Under the pieces are notes generated by a model. The model had not been told where the DNA came from, made no database searches, and worked only from the letters and a program-made list of their open reading frames with translations. From Prevotella sp. (GTDB lineage Bacteria; Bacteroidota; Bacteroidia; Bacteroidales; Bacteroidaceae), in the NCBI GenBank assembly GCA_022779305.1, contig JALFSW010000020.1, forward strand, positions 1 through 34,158: a stretch of 34,158 nucleotides of DNA, read 5' to 3'. The first letter of the stretch is position 1, and every line of letters starts with the position of its first letter. Below are positions 25,365 to 33,916 of the stretch, piece by piece. Both the position numbers and the translations under genes were made by a program.

Positions 25365-26159
25365 TTATTTTGCCGTTTCCAAGGAACTGCGTTTCGTGCG
25401 TTTGAAAGAGCGGTAGTTATCTAATTCGATTTCCACATCTGGCTCTCGCAATTCGCCCGTATGGGGTAAGAGAAACTTCATGTATTTTATGTTAAGTCCT
25501 CGTTCAATCCATTGGTTTTCATAGTAGGTGTGAATGTTCAGTATTTCTTTTGTTTTGGCATCAAGCACAGGCGTTTCTGCCGTTCCTTCTTTTTCGTTTC
25601 CATAGAGATCTTCTGTTCTGAAAATCACGGGTAGGCGGTTTTCCTGCACTACATAAGAAGTATAGGTGAAAAGGAAATTTGAATCGGTTTTGAGGTGAAC
25701 AATTCCACCATCCTTCAAAAAGTGGCGATAACGTTCCAAGAAAACCGTTGAGGAAAGGCGTTTATTGACATTTTTCATTTGCGGGTCTGAGAACGTGAGC
25801 CATATTTCTGCCACCTCGTTTGGTGCAAAAAAGCGATCGATGAGTTCGATGCTTGTGCGCAGAAAAGCCACATTCGTGAGTCCTTCGGCGAGTGCTTGTT
25901 TTGCACCCGTATAGATGCGTGCCCCTTTGATGTCTACGCCGATGAAGTTCACGTCAGGATAAAGACGTGCCAAACCAACGGTGTATTCACCTTTGCCACA
26001 GCCGAGTTCTAAGACGATGGGGTTGTTATTCTTGAAATAATCACGTTGCCAACTGCCTTTCATGGGGAAATCGGTTTGGGTGATGATGCCGTAGGGATAT
26101 TGGAAAACGTTATCAAACGTTTCCATCTCGGCAAACTTTTTTAATTTTCCTTTGCTCAT
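25365..26159 (-). CDS. trmB: tRNA (guanine-N7-)-methyltransferase
   Basis: Forms m7G46 in the tRNA variable loop. From the ATG at 26157-26159 it is 264 residues. The SAM-binding motif I is ELGCGKGEY (51-59), and [10 protein letters not shown] corresponds to the Asp-Pro block of TrmB catalytic sites. The frame is open to a TTG at 26168, but a TATCTTTG -7 box covers 26166-26173, so the [12 protein letters not shown] is preferred. Transcription would begin at or within a few bases of this ATG, suggesting a leaderless or nearly leaderless message. The outer-membrane protein gene follows after 15 bp. Confidence 0.92.
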   Translation of the reverse strand: MSKGKLKKFAEMETFDNVFQYPYGIITQTDFPMKGSWQRDYFKNNNPIVLELGCGKGEYTVGLARLYPDVNFIGVDIKGARIYTGAKQALAEGLTNVAFLRTSIELIDRFFAPNEVAEIWLTFSDPQMKNVNKRLSSTVFLERYRHFLKDGGIVHLKTDSNFLFTYTSYVVQENRLPVIFRTEDLYGNEKEGTAETPVLDAKTKEILNIHTYYENQWIERGLNIKYMKFLLPHTGELREPDVEIELDNYRSFKRTKRSSLETAK

Positions 26160-26165
26160 AAGGTG

Positions 26166-26197
26166 CAAAGATAGGAATTTTATTTAAATAAATCAAG
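26166..26197 (-). promoter_or_regulatory. promoter of trmB
   Basis: On the minus strand CTTG (26197-26194), a 20 bp spacer and TATCTTTG (26173-26166). It lies across the 3' end of the upstream membrane-protein gene and about 7 bp from the trmB ATG. Confidence 0.6.
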
Positions 26198-26665
26198 AAT
26201 CATAAACGGAAGATAGATGATGAGTGCCATTAAAAGAATAATGAGTAGGAGGAAAAGAACGATACCGATAATGCTTTGCGTTGCCTGGAGATTTACTTTT
26301 CGTATGGTTGTTGCATCGCCTTCCAGAAAGCGGCGTATCATCTGCATGTTATCACGGTTAGAACGATGGAAAAAGTCGATGATATTACCAATGTAAAAAG
26401 GAAGCAGACCGAGCATAACATCTCGCAATGTGTTATTGAGAATTGCCAATGTGAGCGGAATACTGTTGATGTGTTTATACGAAAACCAAACATAGTAGGC
26501 AGCAAAACAGGCAGATAGAAAGTCGCCAATGCCAAAAGGGATGAGACCGATAAGCCCGTCAAGATAGTATTCATCCAACCATCGTTGAAGAGTTTCCATA
26601 CGTCTGAACGCCTTGTTCTCCATTAGTTGGTTGTGGGGTTCTTGTCTTCTCTCCTTTGTTTTCAT
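26180..26665 (-). CDS. DUF4112-like small membrane protein
   Basis: A 161-residue protein if it starts at ATG 26663-26665. The frame also opens further up at a TTG (26704), but that would place the start inside a palindromic repeat. After a basic N-terminus, [19 protein letters not shown] matches the D-x-L-I-G-L-x-P-x-x-G-D motif of DUF4112 proteins. Two to three hydrophobic segments follow (about 55-75, 83-105 and 138-157). The family is of unknown function and is found in bacterial inner membranes. The gene runs up to trmB, whose promoter lies in its 3' end. Confidence 0.75.
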   Translation of the reverse strand: MKTKERRQEPHNQLMENKAFRRMETLQRWLDEYYLDGLIGLIPFGIGDFLSACFAAYYVWFSYKHINSIPLTLAILNNTLRDVMLGLLPFYIGNIIDFFHRSNRDNMQMIRRFLEGDATTIRKVNLQATQSIIGIVLFLLLIILLMALIIYLPFMILDLFK

Positions 26666-26701
26666 TTTTGTTGTTTTTTCTTCTTGTTTAGTAGTTCTTT
26701 T

Positions 26702-26784
26702 CAACTGAGCTTTAGTTGGAAAACAACTAAGCCTCAGTTGCGAGGTACCTGAGGCTCAATTAGATTGCAACTGAGGCTCAATTG
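26702..26784. repeat. palindromic CAACTGAGSCTCA repeat, locus 3 (four units)
   Basis: The units are caactgagctttagttg (26702-26718), caactaagcctcagttg (26724-26740), ctgaggctcaattag (26749-26763) and caactgaggctcaattg (26768-26784). The first two can form a stem with two mismatches. The cluster starts 6 bp past the esterase stop on its own strand. Confidence 0.75.
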
Positions 26785-26790
26785 CCGTGC

Positions 26791-28689
26791 TTATTTTTTT
26801 GATAAGAATTCTTGTAGTTTATTGTAATTTGTTACTTGCTTCTGTTCTACTTCAGATAGCTTTTCGTAGGCAGTGTGGACTTGGTCAATGTATTCTGCCC
26901 GTGTTTTTTTGCGATGCATACCGCTCGTATTTGTTGTTGGTGCCTCCGTCTCTTTTTCGAGGATGGCGTCGATCATTCGGATGGTTGCCGTGACGGGTGT
27001 CCATCCTTCATAGAAAATGGTATCGGCACCGCTGGGCGTAAATTGTGTACTATTCAATTGAGCCGTGCCCGATCCTTGGAGCACTTTGCCATCCTTGTTG
27101 CGTCCGAGCCATGGATTTTTCAGTCCTTCGATTTTTGGTCGGCGCAGCTCCGTTTCCCTTGTTTGGCTATATAGCCATTCAAAAGGATAGGTTACTTGGT
27201 AGCCATATTTCCATGTAGACATGTGGCTACCTTGGTTGAACTGCGCCCATGTGATACCGTTGCCCGCAGCATCTGTCGTATGGTGGAGCAACTGACGTCC
27301 CTTCTCATCTTGTTCTTCGATAGGGATAAACGGACTCCAAGCAGCTTGAGGGATGCGTACGCCCTGCGCTTCGTAATAATCGACAACAGCTTGCCACTCG
27401 CCCGTTGCCATAGGGTCATCGGCACAAGTTTGCACAAGAATGTTGTCATCGGAAATCATGTAATACCAGTTTTGAAAATTCATCCTGTCAAGTCCAAAAC
27501 CATTGAAACTCGTTGGGTCGTTATCGGGCGTTCGATTACCGCCATTTTGAAACGTCTTGTCGTAATTGTTGCTCCACTGCGCCCCCGTGACAACAACGCC
27601 AGCGAAGAAGTTATCACGCTGTGCAGCCATGTTCAGAATACACATTCCGCCCATCGACTGCCCTGTGCCGTAGATGCGTTGTTCGTCAATATAGTCCTTG
27701 TATTCAGCCAAAACAGCATCAATGAGTTGCCAGATAGCAGCATTGGCTTCGCTCGATGCAACGAGGTCGTTTGTTGTGCGGCGTTCTTCCTCGATTTGTG
27801 GGACGATGACAATCGTTGGATGAGTAGCTTGCATTTCCTTGCTGGCGTGTATGACCGATGCCCGCGAAGACGTGATTGCTGCCATTGGGTCGGTGGAGTT
27901 TGCTCCTGCATGTTCCATGTGGATCGTCAGTGCAATGTTACCCTTATTTGCTTCTAAAACTGCTTTCTTTGGCACATAGATGGCATAGGGTAATTCAAAA
28001 TCGTAGTATTCACCTGTGTATTCGCTATAACAATGTTTGGCAGCGAACGCACCCTTTCCTATTCTGTGGATGGTCCAGCCGCTATCTACCCCAAATTCTG
28101 GAAGAATAATGTCGTTGGTGTTTGCCAAATAGGCAGTTTCCTTTCGTCCATCTCTTTTGTTGAGCTGTTGGGTAGTGTAGTTTTTCACTTCCTCCGTGTC
28201 AGGTGCAATCGTACCATGCACGGTTTTGATGGGCTTTGTTTGTTTCACGCCAGCAATCATAGAAGTTTGATAAACAAGGTTTTGTGCACAGAGAATATAG
28301 TTTGTATTCACTTCGATGATGACATACTTTCCTTGTTTTGTTCCTCCATTGGTCGATGGTGCAGGGCGGTTGTTTACATAGATGCGTGTGGGCTGTCCCT
28401 CGTTGCCCTTGATGCCGTCCTTATCAGTTTCGATGACTTTGTCATACCCCCATTGCTTTTCTTGCATGAGGGTGTAATTGGTGATTTCGTATTTATTGAG
28501 CCTCACGGAACTTGCCTTCACCTCCTGATCATATTCCACGATGATGGCAGACAATTTTGCACCTTCCAAATCAATGAAACCATAGCTTTTCACGCCCACG
28601 ATACCTTTATTGATAGCGTTTGCCTTTGCTGAAAAGCCTATGAGTGTGGTGCATAGAAGTGTTATCAATGAAAACTTTTTCATACGCAT
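26791..28689 (-). CDS. secreted alpha/beta-hydrolase esterase with N-terminal Ig-like domain
   Basis: A 632-residue secreted protein. It has a signal peptide (about 1-25, AKANA), an Ig-like N-terminal domain (about 28-160) of the type found in esterase/PHB-depolymerase-like hydrolases, and an alpha/beta-hydrolase domain (about 230-530) with nucleophile Ser345 in YGTGQSMGGMC. A late histidine in NQGSHMSTWKYGY is the probable catalytic His. A roughly 70-residue tail rich in Glu, Lys and Thr follows. Substrates of such Bacteroidota enzymes include feruloyl or other ester-linked plant polymers, but specificity cannot be assigned here. The start could be Met1 or Met3. A promoter lies at 28732-28763. 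A palindromic repeat cluster follows the stop. Confidence 0.82.
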   Translation of the reverse strand: MRMKKFSLITLLCTTLIGFSAKANAINKGIVGVKSYGFIDLEGAKLSAIIVEYDQEVKASSVRLNKYEITNYTLMQEKQWGYDKVIETDKDGIKGNEGQPTRIYVNNRPAPSTNGGTKQGKYVIIEVNTNYILCAQNLVYQTSMIAGVKQTKPIKTVHGTIAPDTEEVKNYTTQQLNKRDGRKETAYLANTNDIILPEFGVDSGWTIHRIGKGAFAAKHCYSEYTGEYYDFELPYAIYVPKKAVLEANKGNIALTIHMEHAGANSTDPMAAITSSRASVIHASKEMQATHPTIVIVPQIEEERRTTNDLVASSEANAAIWQLIDAVLAEYKDYIDEQRIYGTGQSMGGMCILNMAAQRDNFFAGVVVTGAQWSNNYDKTFQNGGNRTPDNDPTSFNGFGLDRMNFQNWYYMISDDNILVQTCADDPMATGEWQAVVDYYEAQGVRIPQAAWSPFIPIEEQDEKGRQLLHHTTDAAGNGITWAQFNQGSHMSTWKYGYQVTYPFEWLYSQTRETELRRPKIEGLKNPWLGRNKDGKVLQGSGTAQLNSTQFTPSGADTIFYEGWTPVTATIRMIDAILEKETEAPTTNTSGMHRKKTRAEYIDQVHTAYEKLSEVEQKQVTNYNKLQEFLSKK

Positions 28690-28731
28690 ATCCTTTCTAT
28701 TTGATTATTCAATTGAAGATAATTCGTTATG

Positions 28732-28763
28732 CAAAGTTCCGAAAAACCATTGAAATTTGCAAA
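28732..28763 (-). promoter_or_regulatory. promoter of the secreted esterase gene
   Basis: On the minus strand TTTG (28763-28760), a 20 bp spacer and GAACTTTG (28739-28732), one base away from the TAnnTTTG consensus. The leader to the start codon at 28689 is about 37 nt. Confidence 0.55.
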
Positions 28764-28838
28764 TGAGTACAATAATCTTTTAATTTTTTGTGATTTGTTT
28801 GCGGGTTGAAAATATCCTGCATGATTGCTGAATACCCA

Positions 28839-28997
28839 TTACTGATTTTTCTTGTAACTCTTCACCGTCCATGTGCCCATAAACAACCCGATGCCCAAGA
28901 GCGCAAACACCTGATGCGCAACACTATTGAAGTCGCCGCCACGAATGAAGACATTGCGAATGGCATCAATGAAATAGCGCATAGGGATGATACCGAA
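28839..28997 (-). pseudogene. C-terminal remnant of an ABC-2 type transporter permease
   Basis: The minus strand from about 28988 down to the TAA at 28839-28841 reads IIPMRYFIDAIRNVFIRGG, then DFNSVAHQVFALLGIGLFMG and TWTVKSYKKNQ. This is typical of the last 50 residues of ABC-2 permeases of the drug or multidrug exporter type (the P-M-R-Y-F...I-R-x-V-F signature and a final membrane helix). Upstream the frame turns into non-homologous sequence (SLYCFG) and no start or upstream permease sequence is seen. It is therefore a truncated relic, probably the edge of a deletion or a replaced segment. Confidence 0.65.
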
Positions 28998-29000
28998 ACA

Positions 29001-29310
29001 ATATAAAGAGGGAGGGGAGATGTCATAGATTGTGAGTTGGTGCTCAAGTTGCTCTCTACTTGTTTTAGGACTGTCACTTGCTCATTCATTGATTTTAAAC
29101 AACAAAAACTACACTATGAGTTGTCAAAGTTCAACTTTTATGGGCGTTTCCGCTTTACACAATCAGCGCAGTATTTATAAAATACCTTTAATTTCAAAAA
29201 TTACAGATATAAAAACCGCTAGTATTGCATCGTGTTTGATTTTTGAACAATGCAAAGATAGTATTTTCGAGCGTGTTTTTTTAAAACACAAAGAAAAATG
29301 CAGCTCTTTC
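29001..29310. other. intergenic, only weak signals
   Basis: No gene is seen. It contains an orphan TATCTTTG on the minus strand (29260-29253) that points at the permease remnant but leads to no reading frame, and a small gtgtttt/aaaacac hairpin (29273-29289) just left of the next promoter. The region is markedly AT-rich. Confidence 0.4.
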
Positions 29311-29341
29311 TTTGTAATTACTGGTAATTTTACTATCTTTG
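29311..29341 (+). promoter_or_regulatory. promoter of the HsdR-N-like gene
   Basis: TTTG (29311-29314), a 19 bp spacer and TATCTTTG (29334-29341) are an exact fit to the Bacteroidota consensus, about 25 bp before the ATG at 29367. Confidence 0.75.
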
Positions 29342-29366
29342 CCTTACTAATCAAATACAAAGAGCA

Positions 29367-30443
29367 ATGGATTTCAAAGATGCAATCATGCAACTATCTG
29401 AAAAGATAGGTAAGCAGAAAGACACAGTGGCAACGGAAGAAGCCACTAAAACGGCATTTATACTACCAATGATTAACACACTCGGATATGATGTGTTCGA
29501 CCCTACGGAGGTGATTCCAGAAATGGACTGCGACCTCGTTAAAAGCAAGGGTGAAAAGATTGACTATGCCATTATGAAAGATGGAGAACCGATAATGCTT
29601 ATTGAGTGCAAGGATTCCAAGCAAAACTTAGACCTGCATTCAACGCAACTACAAAAATACTTTGTGGCAAGTAAATCGCGTTTTGGGGTGCTAACAAATG
29701 GAATAGAATGGCGTTTCTATACAGATATTGACAAGCAGAACATTATGGACGAGAAGCCGTTTCTTGTAATTAACATGTTGGACTTGGCAAATGAAGACGT
29801 CGAACAACTCAAAAAATTCCATAAGTCATACTACAACGAGAGTGAAATTTTCAGCACTGCAAACGAGCTGAAATATATGACAGAAATAAAGTCTATTCTG
29901 CAAAAAGAAATACCCAATCCGTCATCATCTTTTGTTGAACACTTCGTTCGGCAAGTCTATTCCGGACGTGTATATCCATCTGTAATAGAACAATTCACGC
30001 CATTTGTGAAAAAAGCATTTTCAACCGTAATAAACGATATAATTCAAGACAGACTCAACTCGGCTATCAAGAACGAGGAACAGCAAGCCGAAATAACGTC
30101 CCAAGACGACAAGGCAGAAGAAGAGGACAACGGAATAGTTACAACACAAGAGGAACTTGATGCTTTTGAAATCGTAAAGGCTATTCTTGCGGAGAAATAC
30201 GATGTGTCAGAAGTTTGCTACAAGGACTTTAAGACGTACTTCTTGATATACTACTGCCGAGAACAATACTGGTGGATATGTAGGCTGTCATTAAAGCAAT
30301 ACTCTAAGTCTATTATATTTCCAGATAAGGAACATAGCGGAAATTATGAAAGAGTAAAACTTTCAAATATAAATGAACTTTACAATCTGAAGGACAAATT
30401 ATGGGAGGCTATGAGATTACAGGTGGAAAGGAAGAAAAAGTAG
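29367..30443 (+). CDS. solitary type I restriction HsdR N-terminal domain protein
   Basis: A 358-residue protein. The N-terminal half (about 1-160) is an HsdR-N-like PD-(D/E)xK nuclease fold: Asp66 in GEKIDYAIM and Glu80-x-Lys82 in MLIECKDS, followed by LQKYF and GVLTNGIEWRFYTD as in type I R subunits. There is no helicase motor and no hsdM or hsdS beside it, so it is not a complete restriction system. An acidic linker (about 235-262) joins a C-terminal domain (about 265-358) that I do not recognise. Such standalone proteins occur in Bacteroidota, sometimes in defence or mobile regions. Its function is unknown. The gene is AT-rich compared with its neighbours and has its own strong promoter. 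Confidence 0.75.
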   Translation: MDFKDAIMQLSEKIGKQKDTVATEEATKTAFILPMINTLGYDVFDPTEVIPEMDCDLVKSKGEKIDYAIMKDGEPIMLIECKDSKQNLDLHSTQLQKYFVASKSRFGVLTNGIEWRFYTDIDKQNIMDEKPFLVINMLDLANEDVEQLKKFHKSYYNESEIFSTANELKYMTEIKSILQKEIPNPSSSFVEHFVRQVYSGRVYPSVIEQFTPFVKKAFSTVINDIIQDRLNSAIKNEEQQAEITSQDDKAEEEDNGIVTTQEELDAFEIVKAILAEKYDVSEVCYKDFKTYFLIYYCREQYWWICRLSLKQYSKSIIFPDKEHSGNYERVKLSNINELYNLKDKLWEAMRLQVERKKK

Positions 30444-30494
30444 GACAGTAAATGCAAATGAACGAGTCATTACTAATATTTTTATGTAGGATTC

Positions 30495-30777
30495 TCATTT
30501 TGTGTAACAGAGTATGACATCCTCTATTTGTGCAGCCTTTTCTCTAAGTTCATTGAAATTTGTCATACTCTTCTTTGCTTATTTCTTTTCCATACATCTT
30601 GGATTCAAAAATGTCTTTATCGGTCGAATTAACCTCTATTTCCTTGCGTCCTCTACGCTTGATGAAGCAGTGTGTAGAATTATCTATGACTACGATTTTT
30701 AACACTATATCCTCGTAGTCATCTTTGAGGTAAAGCGCACCTTTGCTGAGCTTACTACATAATTTTACTAAATCCAT
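30495..30777 (-). pseudogene. small gene of unknown function, apparently frameshifted
   Basis: The open frame from ATG 30777 encodes 75 residues ending EEYDKFQ at a TGA (30550-30552). If one base is skipped in the AAATTTC run near 30558, the reading continues as F-N-E-L-R-E-K-A-A-Q-I-E-D-V-I-L-C-Y-T-K and ends at TGA 30495-30497, giving about 93 residues. The continuation looks protein-like, so a 1-base insertion or a sequencing error is likely; the 75-residue form may still be made. No domain is recognised. The middle is basic (IKRRGRKEIEV). It has its own promoter. Confidence 0.5.
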
Positions 30778-30797
30778 AGTGATTTAATTTTCCATTG

Positions 30798-30828
30798 TAA
30801 AGGTAGTGATTTTTTGTGAGATTACAAA
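30798..30828 (-). promoter_or_regulatory. promoter of the small frameshifted gene
   Basis: On the minus strand TTTG (30828-30825), a 19 bp spacer and TACCTTTA (30805-30798), one base from consensus. It lies about 20 bp before the ATG at 30777. Confidence 0.5.
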
Positions 30829-31098
30829 ATGATTTATCTAAAATGAGTATAATAAGACTTAGAAAGTTTCGTTAATTCTTCTATCTTATTTGTTATTTTA
30901 ACGTGAATTCGACGAATTTAGAATAAAGCAAGCTGTGTGTCAAATGTCCTTTGTACATTGATGCATGGTTTCTTTGGAAATAAGCAATATGCAGCAATGT
31001 CTGTTAGTTCTGTGTAGTCCTTTCGTTGTGTGTGGATAGATAAAAGACAGATTTGGGTTAAAAAGAATGAAACCAATGAAAAATTGCTATAAAATCAA
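30829..31098. other. intergenic, no recognisable feature
   Basis: An AT-rich stretch of 270 bp with no credible reading frame, hairpin or copy of the two repeat families. It separates the small minus-strand gene from the FMN-binding protein. Confidence 0.45.
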
Positions 31099-31106
31099 TA
31101 CCTTTG
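31099..31106 (+). promoter_or_regulatory. probable -7 box of the FMN-binding protein gene
   Basis: TACCTTTG fits TAnnTTTG. No -33 box is clear. The leader to ATG 31227 would be about 115 nt. Confidence 0.45.
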
Positions 31107-31226
31107 CACAGAAAACAGATCGCACCCTCACTATAGAGAAATGCGGTTGGTGTATCCGCTTGGCAGAAAGGAAGAATGGCAGGCAGGATGAATAATCAGT
31201 AAATTTCAGGACAAACAATCAGCTCA

Positions 31227-32306
31227 ATGAAGAAAATCAGACAGATATTGATGCTCCTCACCTGTATTGCTGTGGTGATGGCAGCTGCCCTACAAAGAGA
31301 TGGAAATATATGGGGCTACGCATTTGATAATGTGGAACAATCCACTCAAAAAGAAGCACTTGTGTCCGATACGATGACGGTTTTGGACGGAGGGATAACC
31401 CGCATTAATACTGCCTATTTGGCAAGAGATGTCAAAGGATATGGCGGGCAAACACCTTTATATGTATATGTGAAAGAGGGACGCATTCAGCGCATCGAAG
31501 CACAGAAGAACAACGAAACACCAGAATTTTTTGCTGAAGCGGCAACCTTGCTCAAGGCATGGAACGGAAAAACGTTGGAAGAGGCAGTGGCACAGAAAGT
31601 AGATGCCGTGAGTGGGGCTACGCTGTCGTCGAATGGCATCATCGGTAACGTGAAACGAGGCATCGCCTATGCGGCAAAGAATGCGAGTGCCCCCTCGTTG
31701 ATAGAACAAATGAACCTCAGTCCGAAATTAATTGTAGGGTTATTAGTGGTGTTAATGGCAGCAATTCTGCCTCTTTTCTTAAAGAACAAAACCTACCGCA
31801 CAGTGCAATTGATTTTAAATGTTATCGTTTTAGGCTTTTGGAGCGGTACGTTCCTTTCATGGTCGCTTTTCGTCAATTTTATGTCGAATGGCGTATCGAT
31901 TTGGTCGGCAATCATTCCGATTATCATGCTCATTGTTGCTTTTATCTATCCGCTTTTCGGAAAGAAAAATTACTACTGCACCCACATTTGTCCCTGCGGC
32001 TCGTTACAGGATCTTGCAGCGAAGGCAAAGAGCCGCAAATGGCGCATGAACAATCAGCTAGTGAAGTGGCTCAATCGCTTTCGAAAAGGACTTTTCGTGC
32101 TATTGATGTTTCTTATGCTTTCGGGCGTATGGACGGCATGGATGGATTATGAAGTGTTTGCAGCATTCATCTTCCAAGCTGCGTCTGCAGTGGTGCTTAT
32201 ATTGGGTTGTGTGGTAGTGGCTTTATCCTTTTTTGTACCACGTCCCTATTGCCGTTTTGTTTGCCCAACAGGTACACTTTTCAAGCTATCTGAAGGACGG
32301 TGGTAG
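31227..32306 (+). CDS. FMN-binding domain fused to membrane polyferredoxin (NosR/NapH-like)
   Basis: A 359-residue inner-membrane redox protein. An N-terminal membrane anchor (about 4-22) is followed by an extracytoplasmic FMN_bind domain (about 45-155) with the flavinylation motif VSGATLSS, where Thr132 would carry FMN attached by an ApbE-type enzyme. The C-terminal half has about five membrane helices (roughly 167-186, 192-212, 225-245, 288-305 and 312-336). Two cysteine clusters follow helices: CTHICPCG (251-258) and CRFVCPTG (342-349), as in NapH/NosR iron-sulfur proteins. It probably passes electrons across the membrane to a partner not seen here. It ends only 13 residues after the second cluster. 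Confidence 0.82.
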   Translation: MKKIRQILMLLTCIAVVMAAALQRDGNIWGYAFDNVEQSTQKEALVSDTMTVLDGGITRINTAYLARDVKGYGGQTPLYVYVKEGRIQRIEAQKNNETPEFFAEAATLLKAWNGKTLEEAVAQKVDAVSGATLSSNGIIGNVKRGIAYAAKNASAPSLIEQMNLSPKLIVGLLVVLMAAILPLFLKNKTYRTVQLILNVIVLGFWSGTFLSWSLFVNFMSNGVSIWSAIIPIIMLIVAFIYPLFGKKNYYCTHICPCGSLQDLAAKAKSRKWRMNNQLVKWLNRFRKGLFVLLMFLMLSGVWTAWMDYEVFAAFIFQAASAVVLILGCVVVALSFFVPRPYCRFVCPTGTLFKLSEGRW

Positions 32307-32321
32307 TGGTTTTGGGTGATT

Positions 32322-32356
32322 TTTGACAGATAATTTCACAAAAATACGTATCTTTG
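32322..32356 (+). promoter_or_regulatory. promoter of cca
   Basis: TTTG (32322-32325) and TATCTTTG (32349-32356). The 23 bp spacer is slightly longer than usual. The leader to ATG 32392 is about 30 nt. Confidence 0.5.
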
Positions 32357-32391
32357 CAACGTAAAAATAAACATCAACACCACTCCAACGC

Positions 32392-33822
32392 ATGCGCAAT
32401 CTTAGCAATGCCGACTTGGCACAACTCTTAGACAAAGACATTTTTCATCATATTTCTGCCGCAGCCGATGGTTTGGGGCTTGATTGCTATGTGGTGGGCG
32501 GCTACGTACGCGATTTGTTTCTCGAACGCCCATCGTGTGATATTGATGTGGTGGTGGTGGGGAGCGGTATCGCTGTTGCCGACGCACTCAAAAAACGTTT
32601 GGGCAAGCGAGCATCTATCTCGGTTTTCCACAATTTCGGTACGGCACAAGTGAAATTTCATGACCTCGAAATCGAATTCGTCGGTGCACGCCGTGAGAGC
32701 TATCAGCGCAACAGTCGCAAACCCATCGTGGAAGATGGTACACTTGAAGACGACCAAAATCGCCGCGATTTCACCATCAATGCCCTTGCTGTTTGTCTCA
32801 ACAAAGGGAGGATGGGTGAATTGGTTGATCCCTTTGGAGGGGTAGACGATCTTTGGGATGGTATCATCGCCACGCCACTCGATCCCGATATAACCTTCTC
32901 CGATGATCCACTGCGCATGTTGCGTTGTGTACGTTTCGCCACGCAATTAAACTTTTTCATCGAAGACGAAACCTTTGCTGCTCTCGAGCGCAATGCTGAA
33001 CGCATCCGCATCATCAGCGGTGAACGCATAGCGACCGAACTCAACAAGATCATGGCATCGAAAACGCCCAGCAAGGGTTTCATCGACTTGTATCGCTGTG
33101 GTTTGTTGGAAATCATTCTGCCCGAATTTGTCGCTCTCGATGTGGTGGAGACAAAGAACGGACGGGCACACAAAAATAATTTCTATCATACGCTTGAAGT
33201 GGTCGACAACGCAGCGCGGACGACCGACAATCTGTGGCTGCGATGGGCAGCTTTCTTCCATGACATTGGTAAACCACGCAGTAAGCGGTGGGATGCAGTG
33301 GCAGGGTGGACATTCCATAACCATAATATAATAGGTGCGAGGATGGTTCCTCAAATTTTCAAACGACTGAAATTTCCACTTGATGCCAAGATGAAATACG
33401 TTCGGAAGTTGGTAGACCTCCACATGCGCCCCATTGTCATTGCCGACGATGAAGTGACCGACTCTGCCGTGCGCCGACTCATCAATGATGCTGGTGCCGA
33501 CATCGACGACCTCATGATCCTTTGCGAGGCAGATATTACGAGCAAAAACGCCGTGAGAAAACAGCGATTCTTGGATAATTTCCGATTGGTACGCGAAAAA
33601 CTCAACGATCTGAAGCAACGCGACTACGAACGTGAACTTCAGCCCTGCATAGATGGCAACGAAATCATGGAAATGTTCGGTTTGAAACCCAGTCGTGAGG
33701 TGGGCGAATTGAAAAAGATCTTGAAAGAAGCAGTGCTTAACAATACTGTTCCCAACGAGCGCGAACCCCTCATGGCATTGCTCACAGATGCTGCCCGAGA
33801 AATGGGTTTGTCGGTGGGGTGA
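32392..33822 (+). CDS. cca: CCA tRNA nucleotidyltransferase (HD-domain form)
   Basis: Adds or repairs the 3'-CCA end of tRNAs. A 476-residue class II enzyme. The nucleotidyltransferase head has GGYVRDLFL (36-44) and the catalytic aspartates Asp50 and Asp52 in SCDIDVVVV. RRDFTINAL follows, then the RNA-binding neck. A C-terminal HD phosphohydrolase domain contains NNFYHTLEVVDN and AAFFHDIGKPR, consistent with 2',3'-cyclic phosphatase-type activity. The alternative, a pure poly(A) polymerase, is unlikely in this phylum. It has its own promoter and is followed by a palindromic repeat. Confidence 0.92.
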   Translation: MRNLSNADLAQLLDKDIFHHISAAADGLGLDCYVVGGYVRDLFLERPSCDIDVVVVGSGIAVADALKKRLGKRASISVFHNFGTAQVKFHDLEIEFVGARRESYQRNSRKPIVEDGTLEDDQNRRDFTINALAVCLNKGRMGELVDPFGGVDDLWDGIIATPLDPDITFSDDPLRMLRCVRFATQLNFFIEDETFAALERNAERIRIISGERIATELNKIMASKTPSKGFIDLYRCGLLEIILPEFVALDVVETKNGRAHKNNFYHTLEVVDNAARTTDNLWLRWAAFFHDIGKPRSKRWDAVAGWTFHNHNIIGARMVPQIFKRLKFPLDAKMKYVRKLVDLHMRPIVIADDEVTDSAVRRLINDAGADIDDLMILCEADITSKNAVRKQRFLDNFRLVREKLNDLKQRDYERELQPCIDGNEIMEMFGLKPSREVGELKKILKEAVLNNTVPNEREPLMALLTDAAREMGLSVG

Positions 33823-33881
33823 TGGATGGAAGATTTTATTTTTTCACGGGAGATATTCATAGAAAGAATACTTTGGATATG

Positions 33882-33916
33882 AATGAGGCTCAGTTGTTAT
33901 GCAACTGAGCCTCATT
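33882..33916. repeat. palindromic CAACTGAGSCTCA repeat, locus 4
   Basis: A perfect 15 bp stem: aatgaggctcagttg (33882-33896) and caactgagcctcatt (33902-33916) with a 5-nt loop. A decayed unit, ccaactgtggttcattt, follows at about 33923-33939. It is about 60 bp after the cca stop. Confidence 0.78.

Noticed and set aside
27196..27957. A 253-codon open frame antisense to the secreted esterase
   Set aside because: The composition is Cys/Arg/Val-rich without any domain, and the opposite strand encodes a well-supported hydrolase.
31045..31065. atttgggttaaaa resembling one end of the MITE
   Set aside because: Only about 12 bases match, with no GGTCATTA part and no second end within 200 bp; probably chance.
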